A DNA stretch of 64,000 nucleotides, taken from positions 1-64,000 of the forward strand of contig CACCLB010000005.1 of NCBI GenBank assembly GCA_902546725.1. Direction: 5' to 3'. Of this stretch, positions 54,898-63,821 are shown piece after piece. Each line of letters begins with the position of its first letter. Position 1 is the first letter of the stretch. The DNA is from an uncultured Bacteroidota bacterium (GTDB lineage: Bacteria > Bacteroidota > Bacteroidia > Flavobacteriales > Flavobacteriaceae). The position numbers were made by a program, and so were the translations under genes. Under the pieces are notes generated by a model. That model was not told the DNA's origin. It did no database searches and saw only the letters and a program-made list of their open reading frames with translations.

Positions 54898-55154
54898 GAG
54901 TCTCTTTTTTTATAATAAGTATATAGTGGGTTTACAAGAGTATCTGTTTTATGGGGAATTGCAATTTTTAAGCGATTGTATCCAATGCTATGCAATTCTC
55001 GATTAACAGTTGCTTGGATAACGGATTGTTGTGGGTGAGTATTGGCTATAAGCCGTAGGCCTTTCATAGGGAGCATCAATTGGGGACTGAACTACTAATT
55101 TATAAAATATATTTAAAACCATCAGAATCAAAACTTATGGGTTTATCTAAAAAA

Positions 55155-56912
55155 TTAAAATTGATAATAGAGGTTTACTCCCAAGCCATAGTTGCTTTGA
55201 ATGGGCTTGCTATTCTTAGATTGGACCCCATTTTTGTCAACGGCTTTTTTCCTATTCCAAAACCAAAACTCGTTTTTTTCTTTGGCGTATAAACTTGTAG
55301 AACTGCTAAGTGGGGAAAAATAATTTGCATTGACTCGCAAATACAATAGGGGGCTTATTCGAAAAATAAGACCCATTGAAGGGTTAAAAAAGACCTCATT
55401 ATTTTGAGTATAGAGTGCTAAGTTCCCGCTGTCAAACCGCTTACCTCCAAACTGAAATGGGTTATTAAAATCAAATGTTCCGTGAGGAATATTGATAACT
55501 CTATGCCCAACATTGAGTGCGGAAAATAGGTAAACCCGATCCCTTTTTGACAGGTCTTGAAAATAATTGATACCTAAGGATGTTGACTGGTATTGTTTTT
55601 TGGAAAAAGAGGATGCACTGTCAAAACTCAGACTTAATTTGTTATTGAGTTTGTACTCCAAATTATAGGTCAAGACACCAAGCCATTGGTTGGTTTCTTT
55701 ATTTTCGACTGCAAGGGACAAAGGGCTAAAATCTAGTTGATGCGGATGAACAAGAATTTTGTGGAAAGAAGCTCCTATCATGGATCGAAATTTTTGGATA
55801 GTGGCAATAAGCTTGTCTTTTTCACTGAGTTGTAAATCTATAGAATCTGAGGTTTGAGAAATGATATGATCTGACAGTATAGCTCCATAGGTAAATCGAT
55901 CTTTTTGGGGAATAAATTTAGTTTGATCAAGGTGTTTTTCAATGGTAAGGCGGGAGTCTAGATAAAAAAACTGTGGTATTTTTTTCCACCTAAATCCTGT
56001 TTGATAGTGTACACTTTGGATGCGCCATTTTTGATCATTTCTTTTTTTATAAATGGAAGTTTGTTCAAACAATAGCCTTTGAAAATTACCGATACTCTTT
56101 ATACTATCAACAGAGTTGGGGTCAACTATTCGATCCACTTTTACTACTGCAAATGTGTTCTCATCAACCAAAAGTGTCCCTTTTGATTTTTTGGTTTGGT
56201 AATCGAGTTGTATGACTCTTTTTCCATCGTACTCTAAGGTGTCAATGATTTTTAGTTTATAGTCGTTCAACTTCTTTAAGCTTAGAGGTCCTTGCCTTCT
56301 GTGAACAAAGTCACCAGTATGAACCTTATGGGCAGTCCCATAGATTCTTAAGTTGACCGTATCCAAATCTACAGAGTCAATCTGAAACTCCAAAAGTTGA
56401 ACGTTTCCAGATGTAGATTTTTTTGAATAAGAGATTTTATCAGCTCTTATCTTGGCTTCTGCTTTGTAAATCGGATTTAAATGTAAACTGTCCCTATAAG
56501 CACTTTCCTCTATGATCCCAAAAAGTTGTTCCTCTTTGGTGGTGTAATTTTCCGGTATGGCTTTAACAATTTTACGAACCAGTTCCTTTGCAGGGTCAAT
56601 ATTCTCTAGAACAACCTCACTGAGTTCTTCTGTCTTTGGTTTTAAATAAATAGTGTTTTCCCTTTCTGGGTAAAGTAGGGTGTTTTTAGCACGATAACCT
56701 AGAGCAGTAATTTTTACGTTTAAGCTAGGATCGTCAACAGTTAGCTCAAAGTTTCCATTTTTATCTGCATAAAATCCTTTGCCTTTTTGAACAAAAAAAT
56801 GACCTAAAGGAATCCCTTTATTAGTTATGGAATCTACTAATTTCCCATAAAAATGATTTTGAGTATGGGCTAATTGTATCCATAAAAAGAGCAGGAAGTA
56901 GCAGGCTTTCAT
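55155..56912 (-). CDS. DUF5686/carboxypeptidase-regulatory-like outer-membrane protein
   Basis: The 585-residue exported protein has a signal peptide ending near AHTQ. It then has a CarbopepD-reg-like domain (GKLVDSITNKGIPLGHFFVQ, KNGNFELTV, ITALGYRAKNTLLY) seen in Bacteroidota surface proteins, followed by a long region of alternating beta strands matching DUF5686. The last residue is Phe (LYYQF), as in outer-membrane beta barrels. Function is unknown. Confidence 0.82.
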   Translation of the reverse strand: MKACYFLLFLWIQLAHTQNHFYGKLVDSITNKGIPLGHFFVQKGKGFYADKNGNFELTVDDPSLNVKITALGYRAKNTLLYPERENTIYLKPKTEELSEVVLENIDPAKELVRKIVKAIPENYTTKEEQLFGIIEESAYRDSLHLNPIYKAEAKIRADKISYSKKSTSGNVQLLEFQIDSVDLDTVNLRIYGTAHKVHTGDFVHRRQGPLSLKKLNDYKLKIIDTLEYDGKRVIQLDYQTKKSKGTLLVDENTFAVVKVDRIVDPNSVDSIKSIGNFQRLLFEQTSIYKKRNDQKWRIQSVHYQTGFRWKKIPQFFYLDSRLTIEKHLDQTKFIPQKDRFTYGAILSDHIISQTSDSIDLQLSEKDKLIATIQKFRSMIGASFHKILVHPHQLDFSPLSLAVENKETNQWLGVLTYNLEYKLNNKLSLSFDSASSFSKKQYQSTSLGINYFQDLSKRDRVYLFSALNVGHRVINIPHGTFDFNNPFQFGGKRFDSGNLALYTQNNEVFFNPSMGLIFRISPLLYLRVNANYFSPLSSSTSLYAKEKNEFWFWNRKKAVDKNGVQSKNSKPIQSNYGLGVNLYYQF

Positions 56913-56943
56913 TATATGATTTTTGGGAATTACAAGTTATGAG

Positions 56944-56975
56944 GGGTTTAAGCTAGTTTGTTAAACCCTTTTTTT
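56944..56975 (+). terminator. hairpin with T tract, plus-strand orientation
   Basis: GGGTTTAA (56944-56951) pairs with TTAAACCC (56961-56968) and is followed by seven T on the plus strand. It overlaps the stop codon of the minus-strand DUF2306-like gene. No plus-strand gene lies directly upstream, so its role as a terminator is uncertain. Confidence 0.4.
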
Positions 56976-57601
56976 ATTTAATTTATTGATCCAATAGGCG
57001 ATATAAATACTTCCTACTGGGGTAGGGACAAACCAATTCCAAACACTGGGTAATATTTGATTGACTACAAAAAACGCACTTACAGCAGCGATATAGCCTC
57101 CAGTCATTTTTCCTAAATGCAACTTTAGCCATCCTTTTCTCAGGCGTTTTACATTTTTAAGTCGCGAGAGATCTCTTAGTCCAAAAACGATACTCGCCAA
57201 TCCAAAAACAGTTAAAATAAGATTCAATTTACTGTAGAGAATTATGGGGTAGGTTACCATTGCAAATCCAGTGATACAAATTAAATAAGTGATGATTTTA
57301 TCGATACTTAGACGAACTGCCTTCCGTTTGTACCTCAAGCTTAAAATTCCGCTGATTAAAAAATAAGAGCTAAAAATTCCAATGGAAAACAAAAAGGGAC
57401 TTTTATGATTTGGTAAAACAGAGACCACTAAAGCTGAAAAAGCAGACAGAAGCATGGAGTAAAAAAAACTTTTCCCGATTTTTTACGGAAAAGGCTCCCC
57501 TTTTTACTGACTAAAGAAATACCCCCACTAAGCAATGCAATTCCTCCAAGGGGTGCGTGTATATATTGAATTAAAAATTCAGCGAATTGTTCCATCTGCA
57601 T
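56961..57601 (-). pseudogene. DUF2306-like membrane protein gene with a frameshift at a poly-T tract
   Basis: Two frames together make one membrane protein. The 5' part starts at ATG 57601 and reads HAPLGGIALLSGGISLVSKK up to RKKSGKVFF. The 3' part (56961-57455 as an ORF) reads MLLSAFSALVVSVLPNHKSP and on through several helices. They join at a run of eight T (plus-strand A at 57461-57468); nine T would give KVFFYSMLLSA in one frame. The combined product would be about 213 residues. It may be inactivated, phase-variable or a sequencing error. Confidence 0.75.
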
Positions 57602-57750
57602 ACTTTGAATTATTGAATTTGTTCCAAGTCTGCCAAATACATTACGATCAATCTTAATGAAAAATATCCAAATAGATCACGGCTATACAGTATGGATTTC
57701 ATGTATTGGGGTCAGATTGGGGTTAGCATAACGAATTTATAAAATATAAA

Positions 57751-58647
57751 TCAATTGGCTGTCAGTTCGTTAAAAAGAGCTTCAAGGCTTTCGTTTTTAA
57801 GTTGTAGGGATAAGATTTTAAGTCCGTTATCATGGGCAAAGTCAAAGACTGCAGGGCGTTGATCTTCATTGCCTTTAAGGTAAATTTCATAGTCAAAATC
57901 ATGAGTATTTTTAACCTTTTCTACTTGAGGAAGTCTTGCCAAGGCCTCAGTTTCTATTCGGTAGTCAAAACTGACTTCGATGATTTGCTGTTGGTTTTTT
58001 CGCAGTCGATCTAAAGACTGATCCAAGACGATTTCACCTTTGTTAATGATGACCACCCGATCACAAATGGCATCTACTTCCTGAAGGATGTGGGTAGATA
58101 GAATCACGGTTTTGTTCTTACCCAGCTCTCGTATCAACTTTCGAATTTCAACGAGTTGGTTGGGGTCTAGTCCTGTAGTGGGTTCGTCTAAAATGACAAC
58201 TTCTGGATCGTGGAGCAGTGCTGCAGCCAAGCCAACGCGTTGTTTGTATCCTTTGGAAAGGGTGTTGATTTTTGATTTGTCATGTTGTTCCAGTCCCGTT
58301 TTTTGGATGATTTCATTTAGTGAAGGGTTGGAAATTTGGTAGAGGTCTGCATTGTATTTTAAATACTCTATCACGTACATTTCAGGATAGAGCGGGTTAT
58401 TTTCCGCTAGATAGCCAGTCTTTCTTTGGATGTGTTCGAGCTGAGTGTGCAGGTCTTGATCAAAAAAATGAATCTGGCCCTCCCAATTGGTATAATAGCC
58501 TGTCAGTATTTTCATCAGTGTAGATTTTCCAGCACCGTTGGGGCCCAACAGTCCAACGACCTCCCCTTTTTTAAGTTTGATGCTGATGCCTTTTAATGCC
58601 TGAACGCTACCGTAGTTTTTGCTGACATCCGCAATGACTAAACTCAT
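57751..58647 (-). CDS. gldA: gliding-motility-associated ABC transporter ATP-binding protein GldA
   Basis: The 298-residue ATPase has Walker A GLLGPNGAGKSTLMKIL, signature LSKGYKQRVGLAAALLHDP and Walker B VVILDEPTTGLDPNQL. The length and C-terminal extension match flavobacterial GldA, which with GldF and GldG forms an ABC transporter needed for gliding in Flavobacterium johnsoniae. gldF and gldG are not next to it here, so the specific name is likely but not certain. Confidence 0.85.
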   Translation of the reverse strand: MSLVIADVSKNYGSVQALKGISIKLKKGEVVGLLGPNGAGKSTLMKILTGYYTNWEGQIHFFDQDLHTQLEHIQRKTGYLAENNPLYPEMYVIEYLKYNADLYQISNPSLNEIIQKTGLEQHDKSKINTLSKGYKQRVGLAAALLHDPEVVILDEPTTGLDPNQLVEIRKLIRELGKNKTVILSTHILQEVDAICDRVVIINKGEIVLDQSLDRLRKNQQQIIEVSFDYRIETEALARLPQVEKVKNTHDFDYEIYLKGNEDQRPAVFDFAHDNGLKILSLQLKNESLEALFNELTAN

Positions 58648-58667
58648 TTTTTTTGTTTTAAAGATAC

Positions 58668-59537
58668 TTATTTCTCCTCAGTTGTTTGGGTGCTTTTTTG
58701 TTCGATCAATACGGTCAGTATGATCAAGATACCTCCGAATATACTTCGATTAGAAGGAATTTCACTGAGGAAGACGACACCTAATAGAATCCCGTAAATG
58801 GGTTGAATTCCACTCATGATACTGACAGTACCTACCGAGAATTTCTTAAAACTGTTGAGAAAAAGAGTATGCCCCACAGCCGTAGTCACTACACCTAAAA
58901 TAAGGATAAAAGGCAGTTTGTCGATATAGGATTCCGGTTCAAGGTAATACAGGGCCGGGAGTAGAATGACCATGGTTACTCCCATTTGGTAAAGCATGAG
59001 TACAGAACCGTCCACCGTTGCAATTTTTTGCTTCATAAAAATATTTCTAAGGGCATAGCACAAGGATGACAACAACCCCATCAGCACCCCTTGAGTAATG
59101 CTTTTGTTCAATTCAAAGCTGGGAGCCAAAAGATAGACTCCTGCTAAAATCATCACCCCTAGGAACAAATGTCTCTTTTGATATTTTACATCAAAGAAAA
59201 AGGGTTCCAATAAGAGGGTAATCATAGGGTAGGTAAACAGGGAGAGCATTCCTATAGCAACTGAGCTCCATTGAAGCGCAAAGAAATAGGCAACCCAATG
59301 TCCTGCCATTAAGATTCCACTGATAAAGGCTGTAAATCCTTCTTTTTTAAAGTTTAAAAGGATGTGCTTTTTCTTCCAAATCACATAGATCAATAGCAAT
59401 ACAAAGGCGACTACAGCTCTCGACCAAATGGTTAGGGGTGGGGGTAAGTTAATATAACGCCCCAAAGCTCCAGAAGTTGAAACACATAGCATTGCGATAT
59501 TCAATAATATAAAATGGAGGTAATTGTTTTTTGACAT
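58668..59537 (-). CDS. EamA/DMT family transporter
   Basis: The 289-residue protein has ten hydrophobic segments in two five-helix repeats, the EamA pattern: first repeat with PPPLTIWSRAVVAFVLLLI, second ending IQPIYGILLGVVFLSEIP. Members export small metabolites and amino acids; the substrate is unknown. It lies 20 bases upstream of gldA on the same strand and 4 bases after the DUF819 gene. Confidence 0.9.
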   Translation of the reverse strand: MSKNNYLHFILLNIAMLCVSTSGALGRYINLPPPLTIWSRAVVAFVLLLIYVIWKKKHILLNFKKEGFTAFISGILMAGHWVAYFFALQWSSVAIGMLSLFTYPMITLLLEPFFFDVKYQKRHLFLGVMILAGVYLLAPSFELNKSITQGVLMGLLSSLCYALRNIFMKQKIATVDGSVLMLYQMGVTMVILLPALYYLEPESYIDKLPFILILGVVTTAVGHTLFLNSFKKFSVGTVSIMSGIQPIYGILLGVVFLSEIPSNRSIFGGILIILTVLIEQKSTQTTEEK

Positions 59538-59541
59538 AGAG

Positions 59542-60669
59542 TTAAAGGAGTAAAAATTGAATTAGACCTACGGTAACCATTCCCCAAAATGTTCCCGTAG
59601 CCATACTGATTACTGCCAAGATGATTGCGTGTGGCATCCATTTTTTTTCGTAGGCAGCCGTAACGGCTGGAGCAGTGGCAATTCCTCCTACATTGGCCAT
59701 ACTCGCAATAGGAACCCAAGCCGCATGGACGTTTAAAAGCTTTGCTGCACCGAGCATAACTAAAAAATGGCTGCTTAACCAAACGACCAAAAAGACCATA
59801 AATACGATGTCAAACTGGATCAGATCAAATTGCAGTTTAAGACCCAAAACGGCCATCACCAAAAGAATTAAAATACTGCCCAACTGAAGGGTAAATTGGC
59901 TATTCCAGGATTTGATAAAAAATCCAAATCCCAAGCCCAATAGAGAAAGAGCAACTACTTTACCTACAAAAGAGGGGAGGCTGATGTGTGCTAAAAACAC
60001 GCTGCCCAAAAGGATGGAGATGCTTAACAGTGGACTTTGACTTTTATTTTGATTGGTATTGACCTCAGATGGAAGTTCATAGGATTGTATTCCCAACAGT
60101 CTGTTTACGCTATCACTTTTTTTGATGGTTTGGAACATACCTATGGTCCACAGATTGACCAGTATATTGTCCAAAACAAGTATGGTCAGGAATAAAGCTT
60201 CAGGACAGGCAACCAATTCCTTTAATACCAATTGACTGGTACTTCCCCCAATCCAACTTCCAACTATGGGTGGAATCCCTTTCCAACGCTCAAGTCCGAG
60301 TAAACTCTCCGACACAAAATCAGTATTTTGAAAGAACAGTAAAAATCCTACGGGAAAAATAGCGATCCACAAAGACCCTGATAAAAAAACGGCTATAGGC
60401 TTCCATCCCACCTTCTTGAGTTGGGAGACTGATAGACTACTCATCACAGCGACTATAGCAAGAGGGATAAAAAGATCTTTACTCCACTGATGAATAGTCA
60501 CCTCTGAAAAATCTCGATTTAGGATGTATGAACAGACTGCGGGGATGAGGTAAGCTAGAAGTATAGAGGGTAGCCAATTAAAAATTTTTTTAATCCAAGT
60601 GGAATTTAAACGCTCTAAAAATAAAACCAAAAGCACTGTAAAAATGGTAATCAGTACTGCTGCAGTCAT
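59542..60669 (-). CDS. DUF819 family membrane protein
   Basis: The 375-residue protein has about ten membrane helices. Family motifs include KGIPPIVGSWIGGSTSQLVL, the glycine-rich segment typical of DUF819, and PIASMANVGGIATAPAVTAA near the C-terminus. These are predicted transporters of unknown substrate. It is the first gene of a three-gene minus-strand run with the EamA transporter and gldA, divergent from the pheA leader. Confidence 0.9.
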   Translation of the reverse strand: MTAAVLITIFTVLLVLFLERLNSTWIKKIFNWLPSILLAYLIPAVCSYILNRDFSEVTIHQWSKDLFIPLAIVAVMSSLSVSQLKKVGWKPIAVFLSGSLWIAIFPVGFLLFFQNTDFVSESLLGLERWKGIPPIVGSWIGGSTSQLVLKELVACPEALFLTILVLDNILVNLWTIGMFQTIKKSDSVNRLLGIQSYELPSEVNTNQNKSQSPLLSISILLGSVFLAHISLPSFVGKVVALSLLGLGFGFFIKSWNSQFTLQLGSILILLVMAVLGLKLQFDLIQFDIVFMVFLVVWLSSHFLVMLGAAKLLNVHAAWVPIASMANVGGIATAPAVTAAYEKKWMPHAIILAVISMATGTFWGMVTVGLIQFLLL

Positions 60670-60768
60670 TGAATGTACTTTTTGTGTAGTTAAGATAGTT
60701 TATTTCACTTCATTTTTATCCAAACGGCTTTTTTTCTGTTGAAATCGTTAAAAAAAAGGAGGAAGTGT

Positions 60769-60798
60769 TTGTTTTTTTAAAAAGCTATGCTACATTTG
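60769..60798 (+). promoter_or_regulatory. promoter of the Phe/Tyr biosynthesis operon
   Basis: TTG (60769-60771) and TACATTTG (60791-60798) are separated by 19 bp, an ideal match to TTG-N(17-23)-TAnnTTTG. Initiation shortly downstream would give a short untranslated lead before the leader-peptide ATG at 60815. Confidence 0.8.
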
Positions 60799-60814
60799 TG
60801 CCGATTTAAAAGTC

Positions 60815-60883
60815 ATGAAAAACAATTTTTCTTATTACAATGCCTTCTATTACTTCTATAACGAAGCTAAGGGGACTTTGTAG
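60815..60883 (+). CDS. Phe/Tyr-rich attenuator leader peptide
   Basis: The 22-residue ORF has eight aromatic codons within residues 5-15: F5, Y7, Y8, F11, Y12, Y13, F14, Y15. Stalling of the ribosome on these codons when Phe- or Tyr-tRNA is short is the basis of attenuation. Its last sense codons (GGG ACT, 60872-60877) are identical to the 3' arm of the downstream terminator. It lies between a good promoter and pheA. Confidence 0.88.
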   Translation: MKNNFSYYNAFYYFYNEAKGTL

Positions 60884-60909
60884 TAAGATCATTACAACAT
60901 ATACAATTA

Positions 60910-60940
60910 AGAGTCCTGATTTTTTCGGGACTTTTTTTTT
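60910..60940 (+). terminator. attenuator terminator with competing antiterminator
   Basis: AGTCCTGA (60912-60919) pairs with TCGGGACT (60925-60932), followed by a run of nine T (60932-60940). The same 5' arm (AGAGTCCT, 60910-60917) can instead pair with GGGACTTT (60872-60879) at the end of the leader peptide, giving an 8-bp antiterminator with two G-T pairs. A ribosome finishing the leader would cover GGGACT and let the terminator form. Confidence 0.85.
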
Positions 60941-60948
60941 GAATTAAA

Positions 60949-61782
60949 ATGGAAGACAAACCAAAAATAGCGATACAAGGAAACCGAGGTTCGTTTCATC
61001 ATGTGGTGGCTAAGAACTACTACGGAGAGGATTTTTCTCTTGTAGTGTGTGAGACCTTTAACGATTCAGTAAAGGCCCTACTCAACGGTTCAGCAGATCA
61101 AGCAGTCATGGCTATTGAAAATTCCATAGCAGGTTCCATTATTCCGAATTATGCTTTGATTGATCGCAATAAACTTGCTATAGTTGGCGAATACAGTTTG
61201 AGTATCCATCACCATTTGATGGCTTTAAACGGTCAACAAATTGAGGACATCAAAGAAGTCCATTCCCATCCTATGGCTTTATTACAATGTCAGGATTTTT
61301 TCCATCAATACCCTCATATCCGTTTGGTTGAGTCGGAGGATACGGCTGACGAAGCTCGACGTATTTCAGAGCATCAACTTAAAGGTATAGGGGCAATTGC
61401 CAGTCAGGAAGCAGCAGAACTCTACGGAATGAATATTTTAGCTCCTTCCATTCAAACGATTAAAAACAACGTAACCCGATTTGTAATCATCCAAAACAAC
61501 GGTCAGCTTATTGCTGAGGACAAGATCAACAAGGCTGCGTTAAAATTTATATTAGACCACCAAAGAGGAAGTTTGGCTGCGGTACTCAACGTAATGAGTG
61601 ACTGCCAGCTGAATTTGACCAAGATTCAATCCCTACCGGTAATTGAAACTCCAGGGAAATATTCCTTTTTTGTGGACGTTACTTTCGATGCGTTTTCCAA
61701 TTATGACAAAGCTCGAAAACTGATTGCCATCATGGCTTCTGAATTTAAAATTTTAGGTGAATACGCCCAACATAAGAGATGA
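60949..61782 (+). CDS. pheA: prephenate dehydratase PheA (no chorismate mutase domain)
   Basis: It converts prephenate to phenylpyruvate. The 277-residue protein has IAIQGNRGSFHHVVAKNYYG, AIENSIAGSIIPNY and the TRF substrate motif in NNVTRFVII, followed by an ACT domain (GSLAAVLNVMSDCQLNLTKI) that usually binds Phe for feedback. It begins 9 bases after the attenuator T tract. The chorismate mutase step is expected from the fused enzyme at the end of the window. Confidence 0.95.
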   Translation: MEDKPKIAIQGNRGSFHHVVAKNYYGEDFSLVVCETFNDSVKALLNGSADQAVMAIENSIAGSIIPNYALIDRNKLAIVGEYSLSIHHHLMALNGQQIEDIKEVHSHPMALLQCQDFFHQYPHIRLVESEDTADEARRISEHQLKGIGAIASQEAAELYGMNILAPSIQTIKNNVTRFVIIQNNGQLIAEDKINKAALKFILDHQRGSLAAVLNVMSDCQLNLTKIQSLPVIETPGKYSFFVDVTFDAFSNYDKARKLIAIMASEFKILGEYAQHKR

Positions 61783-62930
61783 AGACAACAGCAAGACGTT
61801 TAGAAAGTGTACAGGAATACTACTTTTCCAGAAAATTGAGAGAGGTAGCAGCACGTGTAAAGGCAGGCCAACCCATCATCAATATGGGGATAGGGAGTCC
61901 TGATCTACCCGCTCATCCTTCCGTAATTTCCGCATTAGAAAAAGCACTTTCTCATCCTCGAGCACATATGTACCAAAGTTATCAGGGGCTTCCTGAACTG
62001 CGAGAGGGAACTAGTGATTTTTATAAAACACATTATCAAGTAGCATTGGATCCCAATTCCGAAGTTTTACCGCTGATGGGATCAAAAGAAGGGATAATGC
62101 ATATATCTATGGCCTTTCTAAACCCTGGGGATCAAGTATTGATTCCAAATCCGGGGTATCCAACTTATGCCGCTGTAACACGTTTGATGGAGGCTGAAGC
62201 TGTTTGCTACGAATTGGCAGAGCGCAACAATTGGCAGCCTGATTTTACTGCACTTGAAAAGTTGGACACCTCAAAGGTAAAAATCATGTGGGTTAACTAT
62301 CCTCATATGCCTACGGGAACTGATGTTGACCCTGCTGTTTTTGATCGGTTAATTGCCTGGGCAAAAGCGCGAGAAATTTTATTGGTCAACGACAACCCTT
62401 ACAGCTTCGTATTGACAGATAAGCCCCAAAGTATCTTGTCACGTCCTGGAGCCAAGGAGGTTGCACTCGAATTGAATTCTTTGAGTAAGTCGTTCAATAT
62501 GGCCGGTTGGCGTGTGGGTATGCTGAGTGGGAAAGCAGAGACCATACAGTCCGTCCTCAAAGTAAAAAGCAATATGGATTCCGGTATGTTTTATGGGATT
62601 CAACAAGGAGCAATAGCAGCTTTAAAAATGAATCAATCATGGTTTGATGAGCTTAATCAAATCTACCACAGGCGCAGAGCTTTGGTTGAGAAATTAGCAA
62701 ATCGATTGGGCGCTCAGTTTGATTCAAACAGTGTAGGGCTATTTGTCTGGGCTAAATTGCCCCAAGGAGCAAAAGACTCAGAAACCTATATCGATAAGAT
62801 TTTGGATGAACAGCATGTCTTCATTACCCCTGGGACTATTTTTGGATCTCAAGGAGAGGGTTATATTAGGTTTTCTCTATGTGTTCCAGAAGAAACCATA
62901 GTTGAAGTTTTAAAGCGATTTGAATCATGA
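61779..62930 (+). CDS. class I/II aromatic aminotransferase
   Basis: The 383-residue PLP enzyme probably transaminates phenylpyruvate and hydroxyphenylpyruvate. It has NMGIGSPDLPAHPSVISAL, YQSYQGLPELREG, the Asn-Pro-type segment WVNYPHMPTGTD and the PLP lysine in ELNSLSKSFNMAGWRVGM. It overlaps pheA and tyrA by 4 bases each. Role is inferred from operon position. Confidence 0.92.
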   Translation: MKTTARRLESVQEYYFSRKLREVAARVKAGQPIINMGIGSPDLPAHPSVISALEKALSHPRAHMYQSYQGLPELREGTSDFYKTHYQVALDPNSEVLPLMGSKEGIMHISMAFLNPGDQVLIPNPGYPTYAAVTRLMEAEAVCYELAERNNWQPDFTALEKLDTSKVKIMWVNYPHMPTGTDVDPAVFDRLIAWAKAREILLVNDNPYSFVLTDKPQSILSRPGAKEVALELNSLSKSFNMAGWRVGMLSGKAETIQSVLKVKSNMDSGMFYGIQQGAIAALKMNQSWFDELNQIYHRRRALVEKLANRLGAQFDSNSVGLFVWAKLPQGAKDSETYIDKILDEQHVFITPGTIFGSQGEGYIRFSLCVPEETIVEVLKRFES

Positions 62931-63799
62931 ATATAGGAGTAATTGGTTTGGGATTGATTGGTGGTTCATTTGCTTTAGCAGCTAAGGAGCATCTGGAGGA
63001 TGTAGTCCTTTATGGGGCGGATCAAAATCAAGCACATCTCGAAGAGGCTATTGAAAGCGGTATAGTTGACCAAAGTCTAAGCCCTGAGCTTTATCCGAAG
63101 ATGGATGTGATGATATTGGCTATTCCGGTCAATGCGGCTTCTCTTTTGATTTTAAATCTTTTGGATCAAATCAATGACAATGCGCTTCTTTTTGATGCAG
63201 GTTCCACCAAAGCATCGATTTGTAAGATAGTATCGCTCCACCCAAAACGCAATCAGTTTTTAGCTACCCACCCAATTGCGGGTACGGAATTTTCTGGACC
63301 TTCAGCTGCTTTTGCGGATTTGTATGTCAACCAGACTCAAATTTTATGTGAAGCACAAAAGACGCGTCCAGATTTATTGGAATGGGCAGTGCAGTTTTTC
63401 CGTTTGATGAAAATGAATATTGAGGAAATGGATCCCCAAGCACACGATCAGCACATTGCCTATGTTTCTCATATATCGCATATTTCCTCTTTTATGCTAG
63501 GAAAAACAGTAATGGAAAAAGAACAGGACGAACGTACAATTTTTGATATGGCTGGGAGTGGATTTGCATCCACCGTTCGATTGGCTAAAAGTTCCCCAGA
63601 AATGTGGACACCTATTTTTGAACAAAATAGTGTGAATATACTGGAAGTGCTCAACGAATATATTGCCAATTTAAAAGAATTTAAAAAACTATTAGAAAAT
63701 AAAAACTGGTCGGCTATGCACGAACAGATGCAAGAAATCAATGCAATCAAGACGATACTTGAGGGCATACCAGAAGGAAAAAACAACTTTAAAAACTAA
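62927..63799 (+). CDS. tyrA: prephenate dehydrogenase
   Basis: It oxidises prephenate to hydroxyphenylpyruvate for tyrosine. The 290-residue protein has an N-terminal Rossmann motif GVIGLGLIGGSFALAAKEH and the substrate-side motifs THPIAGTEFSGPSAAF and AYVSHISHISSFML with the catalytic histidine. No ACT domain is visible, so regulation may rest on attenuation. It lies 22 bases before the next gene. Confidence 0.94.
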   Translation: MNIGVIGLGLIGGSFALAAKEHLEDVVLYGADQNQAHLEEAIESGIVDQSLSPELYPKMDVMILAIPVNAASLLILNLLDQINDNALLFDAGSTKASICKIVSLHPKRNQFLATHPIAGTEFSGPSAAFADLYVNQTQILCEAQKTRPDLLEWAVQFFRLMKMNIEEMDPQAHDQHIAYVSHISHISSFMLGKTVMEKEQDERTIFDMAGSGFASTVRLAKSSPEMWTPIFEQNSVNILEVLNEYIANLKEFKKLLENKNWSAMHEQMQEINAIKTILEGIPEGKNNFKN

Positions 63800-63821
63800 A
63801 TACGAATTAATACTTAACACC

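Noticed and set aside
54894-55079. 61-codon ORF on the minus strand whose stop overlaps the 320-residue gene start (ATGA)
   Set aside because: The overlap looks operon-like, but the translation has no recognisable pattern and lies in a 257-base intergenic stretch; kept as an unsupported ORF. I see nothing else convincing in 54898-55154.
55080-55292. 70-codon plus-strand ORF
   Set aside because: About two thirds lies antisense to the well-supported DUF5686 gene and has no start context.
55090-57750. Shared AATTTATAAAATATA string at about 55095 and 57735
   Set aside because: Only about 15 AT-rich bases match and the flanks differ, so chance is sufficient.
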